Shown: positions 1-11,583 of the stretch, piece after piece
How the letters are laid out: each line of letters starts with the position of its first letter
Numbering within the stretch: the first letter of the stretch is position 1
NCBI GenBank assembly: GCA_029204225.1
Contig: CM055107.1
Coordinates: forward strand, 9,479,472-9,543,471
DNA: 64,000 nt
Reading direction: 5' to 3'
Origin: Diphasiastrum complanatum
Taxonomy: Eukaryota > Streptophyta > Lycopodiopsida > Lycopodiales > Lycopodiaceae
Notes under the pieces: generated by a model
The model's input: the letters and a program-made list of their open reading frames with translations, nothing else
What the model was told of the DNA's origin: nothing
Database searches by the model: none
Program-made: the position numbers and the translations under genes

Positions 1-575
1 TGCATTATGAAATTTCATGCTACTACAATATATTTTTTATAGTACTGATTTAGATTTAGATTTAAAAAATGTAGCACATATTACGACATCATTCAACATT
101 ATTTGCAAGAAATAGTGGAAGCCTTAGATGGAGAAATCTCATTGGAAAGCAAGAGCGGCATTTCATAAAAATACACAACATGGTGGAACTAGCACAAAGA
201 ACAACTACATTTTGCAGCTTTTCCAATGCTTTTACAAAAGAGTACAGATCCGTCACAATACAAAATCGTCAAATAATGAGAAATTTCAAAAAGCGTGCAA
301 ATTTGTGCATGCCAATAGGCAATAGACATAAAGATATCATTTTGTATATTGTTACACAGAGAAATCATACAAAGTTTCATAAATTTTCAAAATCTATTCC
401 ATTTTTGACACCTTCTCTAATGATAATTGCAACTTCGAGTCGCACAATAGCTTTCTTCTTTCATATGGATCCAAGTGCTCGTAGTTGCGTACCTTACTCA
501 AATCCACATAGGCAGCATGCAATGCAAAATGTGAAGATCTAATTTTTGAATTAACTGGGCTCCAATGGACCCATG
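1..575 (+). repeat. Second, partial copy of the 32.56-33.24 kb segment
   Basis: The sequence aligns by eye along its length with 32,560-33,235. Shared blocks include gcacatattacgacatcatt, gcaagagcggcatttcataa, caatagacata and tatggatccaa, with small indels and substitutions throughout. Homology reaches position 1, so this copy starts outside the window, and it fades near 575. In the other copy this segment is the 3' end of the plus-strand gene plus the 3' tail of the convergent minus-strand gene. Short open frames here do not match a single continuous frame of the other copy, so this is a decayed copy. It shows that the 30-34.6 kb block is repeated in the genome. Confidence 0.75.
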
Positions 576-679
576 ACTCAAGATGTCAAAGGACAAATGT
601 CCTTGAACAATCAAAGAGAAGGAACAGATGTGTGAGTATCCTTATCATTCAATATTATTCTCTTATATATGTGATGATC

Positions 680-735
680 TGTATTAGACCAGACATAGCC
701 TTTGTAGTCAGTTCCTTCAGTCAGGACATGACTAA
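680..735 (+). pseudogene. Copia reverse-transcriptase fragment
   Basis: About 18 codons read CIRPDIAFVVSSFSQDM, which resembles the conserved copia RT C-terminal segment usually seen as TRPDIAyaV..lSqfm. No flanking copia sequence could be joined in frame. It is a very short relic directly before the gypsy fragment. Confidence 0.45.
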
Positions 736-771
736 TCTTGGTATTACAAAAAAACTTATAGTTTTTTAGAT

Positions 772-1750
772 GGTTTCATTGGCTACAACCAAGTGCAAGT
801 CGCCCCCGAAGATAGATATAAAATGGCACCTTCCAACAAGTTATGAGTTATGCATTCAAGGAACTCCAAAGTCTTCTTGGACGACCTATGCATGCACACC
901 TTACAAGCCAAGCATCTGCATTGCCTCAAACAGGAGCTCATCAAGTGCTGATTATGCGACATATCCCTTAATCCCGAAAAATGCCAGATATTTGTCCCAC
1001 ACGGCATAGTGTTAGGGCATGTTATCTCGCGCTTCGGCATTGCTACCAATTGGGTTTGTCGATTATATGGAATATCTCTTAACCCCAAAAAAATGCCAGA
1101 TGTTTGTCCCTCACGGCATAGTGTTAGGACATGTTATCTCGCGCCTCGACATTGCTACTGATTGGGATAAAATCAAGGTAATAATTGGCTTGCCCGAACC
1201 TAAAACATTATATGAGATCCTAGACTTCATGGGGCATTGCAATTATTATCGAAGATTAATATTGTGTTTCGCTAAGTTATCCACGCCAATCTACAAACTT
1301 ACGATCACACTTCAATGGACACCACCAGCTACCAAGGCTTTCCATAAGCTGAAGCAAGTGTTGGTATCTGCTCTATCCTTAGGTCTCGCAACTGGACCAT
1401 CGAATTTCACATTCACACAGACGCATCCAAATATTCCATTCAAAATATTTTAACGCAACTAGGTGAATTTAATAAAGATTATCCAGTATACTTCGTTACC
1501 GAGGTCAACTGCACAACTGCAGAATGAGAGGCTCTGGCAATGATTTATAGTGTGAAGAAATTTCATCATCTCATCGTCAACCCCTTTTCCTTTTACATTG
1601 ACCATCAAGCCCTCTTGCATCTTGCAATCGGCCTTGTATTATTGGGAGAATCACCAGATGGTTGTTGCTATTACAGGAATTTCAATTTTGGATCGTAGTG
1701 CATAAGGGAAAGCAACACTATTTAGTGAATCATCTATCCAAGATCCGTAA
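772..1750 (+). pseudogene. Ty3/gypsy RT-RNase H fragment
   Basis: Frame 772 reads GFIGYNQVQVAPEDRYKMA, the RT block around the first catalytic region, then jumps after about 14 codons to VFLDDLCMH, the catalytic Y/F-x-DD block. Roughly 30 codons normally lying between are missing. ISLNPEKCQ and VLGHVISRFGI follow, then a duplicated segment, then FMGHCNYYRR of the RT-RNase H connection. RNase H continues with FHIHTDASKYS and FYIDHQALLHL and ends near HKGKQHYLVNHLSKI. Stops and frameshifts lie throughout. There is no protease, integrase or LTR, so this is an orphan piece of pol. Confidence 0.85.
950..1171 (+). repeat. 111-bp tandem duplication inside gypsy RT
   Basis: Two adjacent units, 950-1,060 and 1,061-about 1,171, both encode ISLNPxKCQxFVPHGIVLGHVISR. 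The period is 111 bp (37 codons), so the first duplication kept frame. The second unit has one extra A in its A-run near 1,086-1,092, which now breaks the frame. Fewer than ten substitutions separate the aligned cores. Confidence 0.85.
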
Positions 1751-2760
1751 CGTACTGCAAGGGGGTACCCAACAATTTTCCAAATGCAATCTTATTTCTG
1801 GCAGATGCAATATCGAAGTGGTCAGCATATATCACTGAATATTTGGCAACGGGACGACCACCACCAAAGATACAAGGAACATGCTCATCAATGAATACTA
1901 GATCAAAACAAACTGGATAGCGGAAGCGATTGTTGGTGGCAGGCTCCATTGTTGCCAAAAACTCATCTAGTTTGGTTGGATCAATATTCGTACTTGTTGA
2001 CGGAGATGATAGCAGATGATTATCTATGATATCCTTTGCAATTTCTTTCTAGATTTGCTTTGTTCTATAACCAATCAACTCAGATGCCTTTTTTGACACC
2101 ATGCACTCCATGTTCTCAATGTCATTATGTGACTTGCCAACACCAAAATCATGATCATGATAACCTACGTGTATTGCCATAGTCTGTCGTGGGATGCAGT
2201 AGTACAATTTTGCAAGACAATGCTTGATGCAAAATGGAGCTTGGCTGCAATGTCAACACCGAATGCTCCCAGCTCCCTTACAAACAAGGCCCAGTGGACA
2301 TCTGGTATTCAGTGTACCAGTGAATTGTGTCATGTTCTTCTTCCCAAATGACATGAAGTAACTACAGCCGAAACTCTGGCATTGGAATGCAGCTCCGCAT
2401 GAGAAAGACGCACCACACTAGGAAATCCTTGTTGCATATCGAATCCAATGATGGCAGTCTAGAGGCCATTGCATCCCGATTATTGCCGATAATTTTGAGG
2501 GTGGAAATTCGAACATGTGGTTCCCATTATATTCCTGTGGCATTTCAGTTACTATCATTGGAATGCCGCATACCTCTACTATCTTTCTAAGCTTACTTGC
2601 AACAGGTAATCTATGAAACAACTACATGATCGAAGGCAGTTGCAGATTGGCACCTTCTATTTTATCTACTTCCAAGAAAGATGAATTTTCATCGTCGCTA
2701 GATGTCGAAATTGTCAGATCCACAAGTTGGTCCATTGTAGGCCGCAAAGAGGCAGCTCAA
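1740..2760 (-). pseudogene. Unrecognised minus-strand coding remnant
   Basis: Several minus-strand stretches look protein-like when read across frame breaks. From the 5' side they are MDQLVDLTISTSSDDENSSF (from 2,734), KLRKIVEVCGIPMIV and MFEFPPSKLSAII, then a Cys-rich part (CGASFSCGAAFQCQSFGCSY), a His-containing part (AIHVGYHDHDFGVG), KASELIGYRTKQI, and finally FRYPVCFDLVFIDEHVPCIF ending near 1,740. The order of Cys cluster, H-x-H and short helix faintly recalls the zinc-binding N-terminus of some transposases, but I could not assign a family. It is heavily broken and probably a mobile-element or host-gene relic. Confidence 0.35.
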
Positions 2761-2833
2761 ATCCGAAGAGTGGGAATGTGCAATAAGTTTCTGGAATGAG
2801 ATATATCATATATATTTGGGGTATAAGTATAAA

Positions 2834-2903
2834 GGTATGTTATACGGGGCAAGTAACCAATATATTCTGGTATATTATATGGGGCAAATAGCCAATATAT
2901 ATC
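2834..2903. repeat. 35-bp tandem pair
   Basis: Two adjacent 35-bp units (2,834-2,868 and 2,869-2,903) share ggtat, ggggcaa and ccaatatat with a handful of changes. The sequence is AT-rich and non-coding. Confidence 0.7.
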
Positions 2904-4400
2904 AAAGTTGGTAGTAAATTAGTGTTATTAGAAGGTTGGTTTGTTTTTGGTTAGTATTAATGATCTGCCAACATTTTGTTGTTTTCTAATTTACGATGCT
3001 TTTCAATAATCCATAGAACTAGCAGTTATGGGGAAAAAAATGGAAGACAATGGCTAAGGTGACAAGGAGTACCGCCAACAAAAAAATTGTCATGGAGAAT
3101 ACTACAGACAGCCCCAATGCAAGGATCTACTTCTATAAACACACAATTGAGATCTGTGCCTTGATTCAAACTTGTCTTATAAACTTTTGCGGTCTACCTT
3201 GGTTTGTGCTCAACAGATTTCAGATGAGGTGCAACCCTTGGATAATGCAGACGAGGTTATGTTTTTGAGACTCTTATTTTACAAAGCCACTATCTCATGA
3301 TGTGTTGTCAATGTTTGTTTGGAAAATGTTGCTGAATATCAAATTCCATTGACATAGATTATAATCGAAGTCGCACCTGAAGAGAGAGGTGATATAGCTA
3401 ATGTGGAGACTGATGTGCATGGGGAGGCAACTCTTTCCATGGAAGAGGTGGAGCATACTAAAATTGATGACACCTCTGACAAAACTAAGAGAGGTAAGAA
3501 AGCATTAGATGATTAGAGTGGCAGATTAGCCATGACCTAGAGAGTATCTGCTGACGTCATGCCATCAGATCAAACTCTTGTACTTCTGGGTACTTGCATG
3601 ATCTTTGTTGGTACTCTTTCGAGCGTGAGGGCAGAAAAGGGTTTTGCGACATTTTCTGTGTCGTGTCGTTGGTTTCGTTTCTGTCGTTTGACTTTCTCGT
3701 GTTGGACCGCAAAAGATTCTCGTTCGTGAATCTTTCGTGTTCGTGTCTTTTCGTCAGATGTTCACGAAACTTTGTGCTTTTTGTCTCTTGACTTTCGTGT
3801 TCGCGAACATAATCAAGAGGCAGAGGGCTGAAAACTAGCAAAGCTTTGTAAACAGAAACGTTTTGTTTCTTCAAAGATCTTGTTCTTTATCTTGGTGACA
3901 GGAAACAGTTCTTGCCGCGCTACCGGATAATAGTATGGATTGGTGCATATGTAGGAGGGTGCTTCGAGATACTGTGCCATTAGGGTTTTGCTTTGTAAGA
4001 AGAGCTGATGGTGACACAAGTAAATGCTAGGTTGCTACCCTTTTGACTATACTAGCTTAAGTATTACTTCATTAAAGTTGCCTAAAAGAGTGTTTGTGGA
4101 TCCAGGAGCTTGACTGCCTCCTTATGGGATTTGCAGTGGTCCAGGTTTGGCAGTATGTAGCCGCCTCGCCCCTTTGTTTAATATTTCTTTGCAAACTCTT
4201 GAGATGCAAGCAAATCTTTACTAGGTTCAATAGGCGTGATCTTGTGCCTTATGGTTGGTGCTTCAGCTGCCAAGGTATTGTCTATTTGTGGGTCAAATTG
4301 AGGGGAGAGAGGTGGTGAAGGGTTAGAATCAGCAATTCATTGAGATTATGGAGAAAATTGGCCTTGGATGAAGGGAAAGTTAGTGGTGTCAATGGGGTTA
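2904..4400. other. No recognisable gene; possible copia A upstream region
   Basis: Nothing here matches a family I recognise. The stretch precedes the copia A Gag and might include its leader or decayed 5' LTR, but no similarity to the 3' LTR-like region (20,735-21,503) was seen. 3,620-3,810 is rich in ttcgtgttcg and tttcgt words. Short open frames here lack domain character. Confidence 0.3.
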
Positions 4401-4434
4401 GAAGCGGAAGAGTGAAAAAGATGGTGCTTGCTTC

Positions 4435-5271
4435 TTGGGTAGTTCAAGCCTAAGAGGGAGTCAGATCAAAGGCATGAACAGAAGGAGCCAACAAAGATAT
4501 TTGAAAAAACAAAAAAAAAGCCGAAGTAGCGACAAGAAAACATGCATGAGGTGCAAATGCAAAGTACATACTATCGATTTGTGTTGGCTCAATCCGAGGA
4601 TTGAATGTATCCATTGTCACAAGAAGGGTCATGCAGCCATTGACTGCTACCAGAACCCGAGAAACAAGCAACCACAAGGCAAGCGGGAGAACATTAATAG
4701 TTCATCCTACGTCGAAGAGCCAGAAAGCTCAAAGATGGATGAAGAAAGGTCGAACAATGGAAATTCGATGGCCTATCTGTGTATAGACGTGTGTGCAACA
4801 TCAAAATCTGACATAGAAGAGGTAATCCTTGACTCAGGAGCTACCTCACACTTCATTACATCAAGACGGATAATGTCTGATTTTTAGAGTGTTGATCCAT
4901 CAAGATTCATAGTTCTTGGAGACGGATCAAAACACCAAGTGAATGGTATTACTTCATTGTGGCTCAACACAAACGACAAAGACCGACGACTAGACGATGT
5001 TCTATTCGTGCCCACATTGCAGCAAGACTTGCTATCAATCACAAGAATAACAGATGTTGGGATGCGTGTGACGTTTTCAAATGCATTATGCAACGTCGTT
5101 GATGCCAGCACCAGTATGTTGATCACGCAAGGAAGACACAAAGGCAACTTGTATCATTTGAAGGTATGCCTGCCAATAGATCAAGCACACCAAACCCATG
5201 ATTTTGTAGATATTCTATGGCACAGAATACTATGCCACATGAACTCAATGACATTGTATCAAACAAGCTAA
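4435..5271 (+). pseudogene. Copia A Gag C-terminus, protease and pre-integrase
   Basis: The frame carries two Cys/His zinc-knuckle-like motifs (CMRCKCKVHTIDLCW and CIHCHKKGHAAIDC), typical of copia Gag. The aspartic-protease core is VILDSGATSHF near 4,828-4,860. After an in-frame TAG at 4,885 the same frame continues with FVPTLQQDLLSI and ILWHRILCHMN, the GAG-preintegrase motif in which H and C bind zinc. The frame is lost near 5,265. The N-terminal Gag (UBN2 region) is not visible upstream. Confidence 0.85.
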
Positions 5272-5970
5272 CATGGAGCTATCACAGGGTAAGCACCTCG
5301 AACAGAACCAATTCGACAACCTGTGACGTGTGCATAAAGGGAAAGGCGTCTCGAACTCCATTCACCAGAGACTCCTACAAAACAACAAAGATTCTGGAGC
5401 TAGTCTATTTGGACATCTGTGGACCTTTCGATGTGATCTCAGTAGGAGGCTCGAGATACTATATTACCTTCATTGACGACTACAGTAAGTTCGTCCGAGC
5501 CTACTTCATACACAACAAATCAAATGCACTTGACAAGTTTACAGAATATGTGAACTAGATAGAAAGATACACTGGAAACAAGATGAAGCAGATCAAAAAA
5601 AAATCATGGTGGAGAGTACATTTCAAACCGATTCACTGATTTCTACAATGATCGAGGAATCTTTCACAGAAGGACCACATCCTATACACCGCAACACAAT
5701 GGTGTTGTTGAAAGAACATGACTCTCATGGAGGCTGCAAGGTGCATGATGGCCTATTCAAAGGCACCAAGAGTGTTATGGGCTAAAGTAGTAGCTACAGC
5801 TATCTACATCCAGAATAGGATAGGCAAATTAGGTGTTTCTCACACGACACCACACAAACTATGGAGGGGTAAAAAGCCCAATCTGACACATGTTCATATT
5901 TTTGGCTATGCAGCTTATGCACATATTCTTGATAAGCTTTGAAAGAAGCTTGATGAGAAATCCGAGTTAG
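5217..5970 (+). pseudogene. Copia A integrase core
   Basis: CDVCIKGKASRTPF is the integrase zinc-binding end. VYLDICGPF holds the first catalytic Asp and YYITFIDDYSKFVRAYF follows. After a TAG at 5,556 and frame changes the core continues with a degraded second Asp region, then LMEAARCMMAYSKAPRVLWA and AIYIQNRIG to FGYAAYAHI. At least three stops or frameshifts separate the blocks. It is inactive. Confidence 0.85.
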
Positions 5971-6235
5971 AATATCTCGTCGGGTGTGACAAAATCATTC
6001 ATCATACTACAAGATCTACATGCCAGAAATGAATCTAGTGAAGACTGTCAGAGATGTCAAGTTCGATGAGACTAGAACAACAGTCGATGATGATTCTGCC
6101 AGCTATGAAGTCCTAGGAAAGCAGTACTACGACCTACAAACCACGACAGAGGGAGCAAAACTCGAATAGTCAGATGAAGATGTTTGAGCTTCACATCAGC
6201 TGAGTGATGAATTAGATGAAGAAAGGATCACAAGC

Positions 6236-7419
6236 TTGCGAATTGCTAGAACACATGTAAATCAAGATGGTTTCAGACCTGGACAAAGAGACAAAGGCAA
6301 GAGCATTGCAGTATTAAAAGAATCTCCAAGGAGATCAATGAGAGAGCAAAGAGCGCCGACAAGATTCGTGCCAGGCAGCTCAGCTTCAACATCCGAAGCG
6401 TTTTGCGAATTCAGTGGCGAACCACAAACATTCGAGGAATCCATCGACAGTCCAGACAAGGACAAATGGATCCAAGCCATAAATGAAGAAATGGAGTCCA
6501 TGAAGAAGAATGAGGTATGGACACTACAACCAGTGCCAGACAAACAAAAAACAATGCAATGCAAGTGGGTTTACAAACTCAAGTATGGACCAAATGGAAA
6601 TGCTTCGAGATACAAGGCCATACTTGTAGCGAAGGGATTTATTTAGAAGTACGAGATCGACTACACTGAGAGCTTCCTTGTGGTGAAACATGTGTCCTTA
6701 CGCCTACTATTTGCATATGCAACTGCATACAACCTCAAGATTCACATCATTGATTAGAAGACATCATTCTTACATGGTGAAATAGACGAAGAAGTCTACA
6801 TGGATCAATTTCTAGGTTATACCTTTGAATCACTTCCTACTTATGCATGTCGAATGCACAGAAGTATCTATGGTCTGAAACAATCAGCACGACAATGGTA
6901 TAAGAAGAAAGATCATGCCCTGATATCCTTGGGATTCGAACTTCTAATGGCTAATTCCAGTGTTTATGTGAGAATCACATGAGATGGGGAGATAATCATT
7001 GTTGTTGTGTATGTGGACGACCCCCTGATACTATGCAGAAGCGAAGGCCTGATTACAGGAGTGAAGAATGAGATCTCGAAACATTTCGAGATAACAGACC
7101 TAGGAGAAGCCAAATGTTATCTAAGCTTGCAAATCGACCATGACTATGATGAAAGAAAGCTATACCCTCATCAGTCAAGGTACATCCAAAAAATCCTTGA
7201 CGATTTCGGGATGAGAGATTGAAAAGGGACACAAACCCTAATGCTTGCAGGAACAATCCTGACAAACAAGGATTGTTCAACGAAAGAAGAAGAGCAAGAG
7301 ATAATACATCACATGCCTTATAAGAGGTTGATCAGATCTTTGATATATCTAGTAGACAACACATGCCACGACATAGCTTATGCCATGTTTAGGATGAGCC
7401 AATTCAGCACAAATCCAAG
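6236..7419 (+). pseudogene. Copia A reverse transcriptase
   Basis: The copia RT blocks come in order: DKWIQAINEEMESMKKNEVW, CKWVYKLKYGPNG, VAKGF, a degraded FAPV-type block, KTSFLHGEIDEEVYMDQ, SIYGLKQSARQWY, VVYVDDPLILC (YVDD catalytic motif; the usual following M/I is replaced by P), and LGEAKCYLSLQI. Stops at about 6,643, 6,754, 6,980 and 7,219 interrupt one otherwise continuous frame. The reading stops at 7,419, exactly at the left target-site copy of inserted element C. It resumes after 12,647. Confidence 0.9.
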
Positions 7420-7424
7420 CTTAT
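7420..7424. repeat. Target-site duplication of element C (left), CTTAT
   Basis: CTTAT directly precedes the LTR start at 7,425 and recurs at 12,643-12,647 directly after the other LTR. The five-base length fits LTR-retrotransposon integration. Confidence 0.9.
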
Positions 7425-8511
7425 TTTTACAAGTAGAGGTGAGGAAGTCCTCCAAATCCAAGGTAGAGCCTCCAAATGTCCTCCAAGCAACCTGCAAGCT
7501 TCAAGATGCTCCCCAACTCCAAGCTAGGATGCCTCCACCTGCAAGTAAGGATCTGCAAGCCTCCAAGGATCTCTCCTCCACCTATGTCCCTACTCTTTAA
7601 ACACAAAGATAGATAACAAGTTGGCTCAAGTATTCACCACCCAACCATAGCTAGATCCAAGCTCCAAGCAAGACCCATCTAGCACCCCCTTGCTAACCAT
7701 AAACAAAATACAAGCATACCACAACACTCCATAGCATACTCAAGATCCAAACCCTACTTATGTCCCATAACATAAGCAAGATCCAAACCTCAAGCATACT
7801 ACCACAAGAAAGCACTCTACACACTAGTAGCACACTAGAGCATAAGCAAAGCAAACAAGAGAGATCTTCCCCTCCCAAGGGTGCCCTACTACCCTCGTAT
7901 AGATGGCCCATGGACCCCTCCAATGCACTTTGGAGTTCCAAGCTCATCCAATGAGAGAGAGAGAGAGAGAGAGAGAAGCCTAGGGGAGTTAAAGAATCTC
8001 CAAGAGCCTCCATAGGCTTATGGAATGTCAAGAGACTCCTTCCATAACCTATGACTCTTTGAATGCCTTTCTTGTGGGAGTTGGGAACTCAATGGACACT
8101 TTAGAAGGGCGCTCTCCTACTAGGTCCCATTGCCCAAGTTGTGCAAGTATATTTTGGTCCTAGACCAATAAAGTGATATGGTTCAAGGTTGAGGCCCAAG
8201 GTTTAGAAAAATAGTCATCCAATGACTTTCTAACACCTCTCTAGATTCCATACCTCCATCCAAGGTATAGACACCTACCTGCCTTTAACCAAGGACACTA
8301 GTACCTTACTCTAAGACACCTACCCTTAATAGTAAGGGTACCCCTTATCCAAGGGTCACGTGACTCCATACCTCCAACTAAGGTATAGTCAGTTGTCTGT
8401 CCTTATCTAAGGGCACATCCCCTTAATCCGAAGGGTACCTTGCCATTTAGCCCCCAACACTAAATGGACTATAGGGGTCTGAAGTACTGCTAGTTACATA
8501 GGTATGTAACA
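7425..8511 (-). repeat. 3' LTR of element C
   Basis: 1,087 bp, near-identical to 11,584-12,642. It contains a short GA microsatellite (about 7,951-7,975), a row of small hairpins (about 8,250-8,450) and the terminal inverted pair GTTACATA/TATGTAAC at 8,494-8,511. The minus-strand open frame through it is not conserved as a coding sequence between the two LTRs. Confidence 0.9.
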
Positions 8512-8530
8512 TTCCTTCCCCCTAAACTTA
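8512..8530 (-). other. Polypurine tract of element C
   Basis: On the minus strand, TTTAGGGGGAAGGAA abuts the LTR start TGTTACATACC. This is the expected plus-strand primer site for an element transcribed right to left. Confidence 0.85.
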
Positions 8531-8570
8531 AATTTTTTCTTGTAGGGAAAAATTTGGAAAATTCTTCTGG

Positions 8571-9455
8571 AGATCAGCCTCCTTTTCTCAAGTATCCTCC
8601 TCTTCTGATTTGCCCCTCCACCTGACTAAAAATTCCCGAAGCACTCTACTCCGTAGATTCCTCTGTCGGCTATTAACAATTGTCTCGGGTTCAAGTGGTC
8701 CACTCACAGACTCATCACGAAGAAGTTCCACTAGATCTTCCACAGGGACCAGGGTCTCCCCAACCTTCAACGAGGTTTCAACTTACTAACGTGGAAAATA
8801 GGATGAATTTCAATGTTAGTTGGAAGGTCTAGTTTGTATGCGACCTTGTTGTCACTTGGATAATCTTAAAAAGACCGCCATACCTAGGCGCCAACTTTGC
8901 ACACTTAATAGTTTTCAAGCCCCTAGCTGACTAGGGACTCTCAAAAACACCCAATCGTTGACCATGAATACTTTGTGCTTCCAAGATAGATCAGCATAGT
9001 GTCTTGCCCTGTCCTAGGCACTTCTTATGCTATCTTTAGCCAGCTGTAACATTTATTGCATATCTGCAAGGAAACCAGTGCGGCTTGCACCCGCAGGTTT
9101 TTCATGCCAGCACTAATTGGTGATCGAGGTTGAAAACCATACATAAGCATGAAAGGGCTGAATTCGGTTGCTGAATGTTTTGCACTGTTATATGCAAATT
9201 CCACCAGTGGAAGGTATTCTTCCCAATCAGATTGTCGATGGCCCACATATGCTCGAAGCATATCCTCCATCGTCTAATTGGTCCTTTCTGTTTGACAGTC
9301 TGATTCCGAATGATCTGTAGAACTCATACTTAAAGTTGTTTCCAACTTTCCAAATACTGCTTGCCAAAAATTCCCAGTGAATTTTGGGTCACGGTCACTG
9401 ACAATATCGCAAGGCAGCCCGTATAGTCGAAAAAAGCTTCTCAACAAAAAGTTGA
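8571..9455 (-). pseudogene. Element C integrase C-terminal half plus chromodomain
   Basis: Reading right to left: RLYGLPCDIVSDRDPKFTGNFW (second catalytic Asp region) at about 9,430-9,360, a degraded H.QTDGQ block (DCQTERTN followed by TAG), then MLRAYVGHRQSDWEEYLPL and EFAYNSAKHSATEFSPFML (9,270-9,130). A basic linker with frameshifts follows. The chromodomain is visible as REFLVRWRGKSEEEDTWE (about 8,640-8,580), with the aromatic and acidic residues of the HP1-type fold. The integrase zinc finger and first catalytic Asp are deleted. Confidence 0.88.
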
Positions 9456-9456
9456 G

Positions 9457-9813
9457 CTAGTTCGGAAGCTTTAACTCATTATGAAAACATAAATAAACTT
9501 TAAAATCGAAATTCTTCATAATAGAATTAAGTTCCTGTTTAGAATAAGGGTTAACATTTTTAGTGTCAACAGTTAAACTAGCCTTGATCTTAATTAAAGA
9601 ATTCTTATGCATAAAAGATAAAGATTTTTCAACAAAATCAATTCTCAATGACTTGTTCTTATCAAAATGCCATTGTTGCCCAAGAACAATATCTACATTA
9701 GCTAATTGAACAGCATGGAATTCTAGTTTTGCAGAATAATCCTGAATGTGCAATTTTACATCAGGAACAATAAAATCCATCAAATCGGAATTACTACCCG
9801 ATGCCATTGTCAC
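9457..9813 (-). pseudogene. Element C protease-like domain
   Basis: The frame contains VDIVLGQQWHFDKNKSLRIDF, the retropepsin C-terminal LG..W segment followed by the strand typical of Ty3/gypsy. The catalytic end DT is at the edge of the preceding frame (VNVLFDT near 9,895). The frame ends near 9,457, where it runs directly into integrase sequence, marking the internal deletion. Confidence 0.75.
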
Positions 9814-9892
9814 ACGGTATTTTTTTCTCAGTTTTTTTGGTAGGAAGGTTTAGCGTCTGCACCAAATTTACATTAATAAAGTTATGAGTGGA

Positions 9893-10853
9893 TCACGTGT
9901 CAAAAAGAACATTAACAACTTGATCATTAACTTTACCTTTAATGCAAATAAGGTCATTAGGACCAAAAACTAAAGAACTAACAAAACAAACATTCATCTC
10001 ATTACTTCGAGATAGATTACCTGAGGTTGAAGCTTGTTTTTTGATGCAATCACGTGCAAGGTGACCCTCGCCATTGCACTTGAAGCACTGGTTCTTCTTA
10101 CGAGCTTCAGCTTTATCATTGCCACCATGATGGTTTTTAAAGTTTTTCTTGGTTTTCTTAGGATTGTTGGAGTTGGGATGTGTTTCACTAACAACTTCCC
10201 TATCCTTCCTCTTAAATTGAAAACCTTTTTTCTGCTCATTAGGCTGTTGACCCCTAGGTGGCTTAGGTGTGTCATCGAAGTATTTTGCAGCCCTAATAGC
10301 ATCTTCTAGGGTTTTTGGATGGTTCCTACGAACATCCACTTAATAACCTTTTGGTAACCCATCAATGAACATTAACATTTGTACCTTAGGCGGAATATCA
10401 CTATAAAGTGGATTCAGGTACTCACGAAAATCTTGAATAAATTGTTCCAGACCTTTATTCATGGTAGATGACTCAAGTTTTGGAAGTGTTCATAGTCATC
10501 TAAAAGTGGTAGAAAATAATCCATAAAAAGCTTGCAAAAATCATCCCATGAACAAGGTTGATTGCCCTTTGCAACTAAGTCATCCCACCAAACTAAGGCT
10601 CTTCCTTCAAGGAACATGGTGACATTGGATAACTTTTCAGATTCAGGGAATTGGTTCATGGCAAAGTATTTGTTCCAAACATTTAGCCAAGAACTTACCA
10701 CTTATAAGTTCCTATCTTTCTTCTCCCCTTTTGATTAGTTTCAAGAAGTTACTTATTAGTGGCTTGGATTTGTTGGTATAAAAGTTCAAGAGCTTGTGCC
10801 ACATTGAATGGGTTTGATAGATCAAATGTTGGGTTTTCATTGGTTTGTTCCAT
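9893..10853 (-). pseudogene. Element C Gag
   Basis: The minus-strand ATG at 10,853 opens MEQTNENPTFDLSNPFNVAQ. A stop near 10,750 interrupts. The retrotransposon-Gag domain continues as SSWLNVWNKYFAMNQFPES and FLEGRALVWWDDLVAKG (10,700-10,590), then a basic linker and the zinc knuckle CFKCNGEGHLARDC (about 10,080-10,040). The frame ends at VNVLFDT, where protease begins. Two or three stops or shifts make it nonfunctional. Confidence 0.88.
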
Positions 10854-11583
10854 TGGGGTTGCTTGTGTGTTTTCCTATTATGCAAATACAACAACAAGCG
10901 CTCAAATTAGAATGATAGAAATGCTTCAATTGTTACATCCAATGCAAATAAACAGCCTTTACTTCTATTCATTCAATCTTATTGTTTATAAGCTCAATCC
11001 AAGCCTACTATTTGCAAGCTTAATCCAAGCTTAAGAGGAAAACAACAACAAGCTACATTTGCCTTAATCAAAAGCAAAATTGAAAACCAAATCTTTATGT
11101 AAACTTCAATTAACTAATCCAAGCTAATGTTTACATAAAGTTTCGATTCCAATTCCAATTCCATTTGTCATTTCAAAAGCAACCAAAGTTTTCACATTTT
11201 TCACTATTCTAGATTTTCAAATCCATGAAACTAGTGTCTAGAAATGGATAACTAATGAAGCTTTATGAAAATTTCAATTTTCATATCTGATTTTCAGATT
11301 TACAGGTCCGAAAATCAGAACTTCATAATGACAAAATCCAGAACTTCAAAACTTGTTTTATGCACAAAGGTACACTATCATTCTCTTCCTACATTGCCAT
11401 CTTCATGAAACTAGGAGATAGAAAGGTGTAACTAATGAAGTTTGAATGAAAACTTCACTTTTCAAATCTGATTTTCAGATTTACAGGTCTGAAAAACAGA
11501 ACTTCAAAATGAATATTAGAACTTCAAACACTTCATTTATGCAAAAAAAACACTAGGTTTGATCAAAACACATAGCCTACCAC

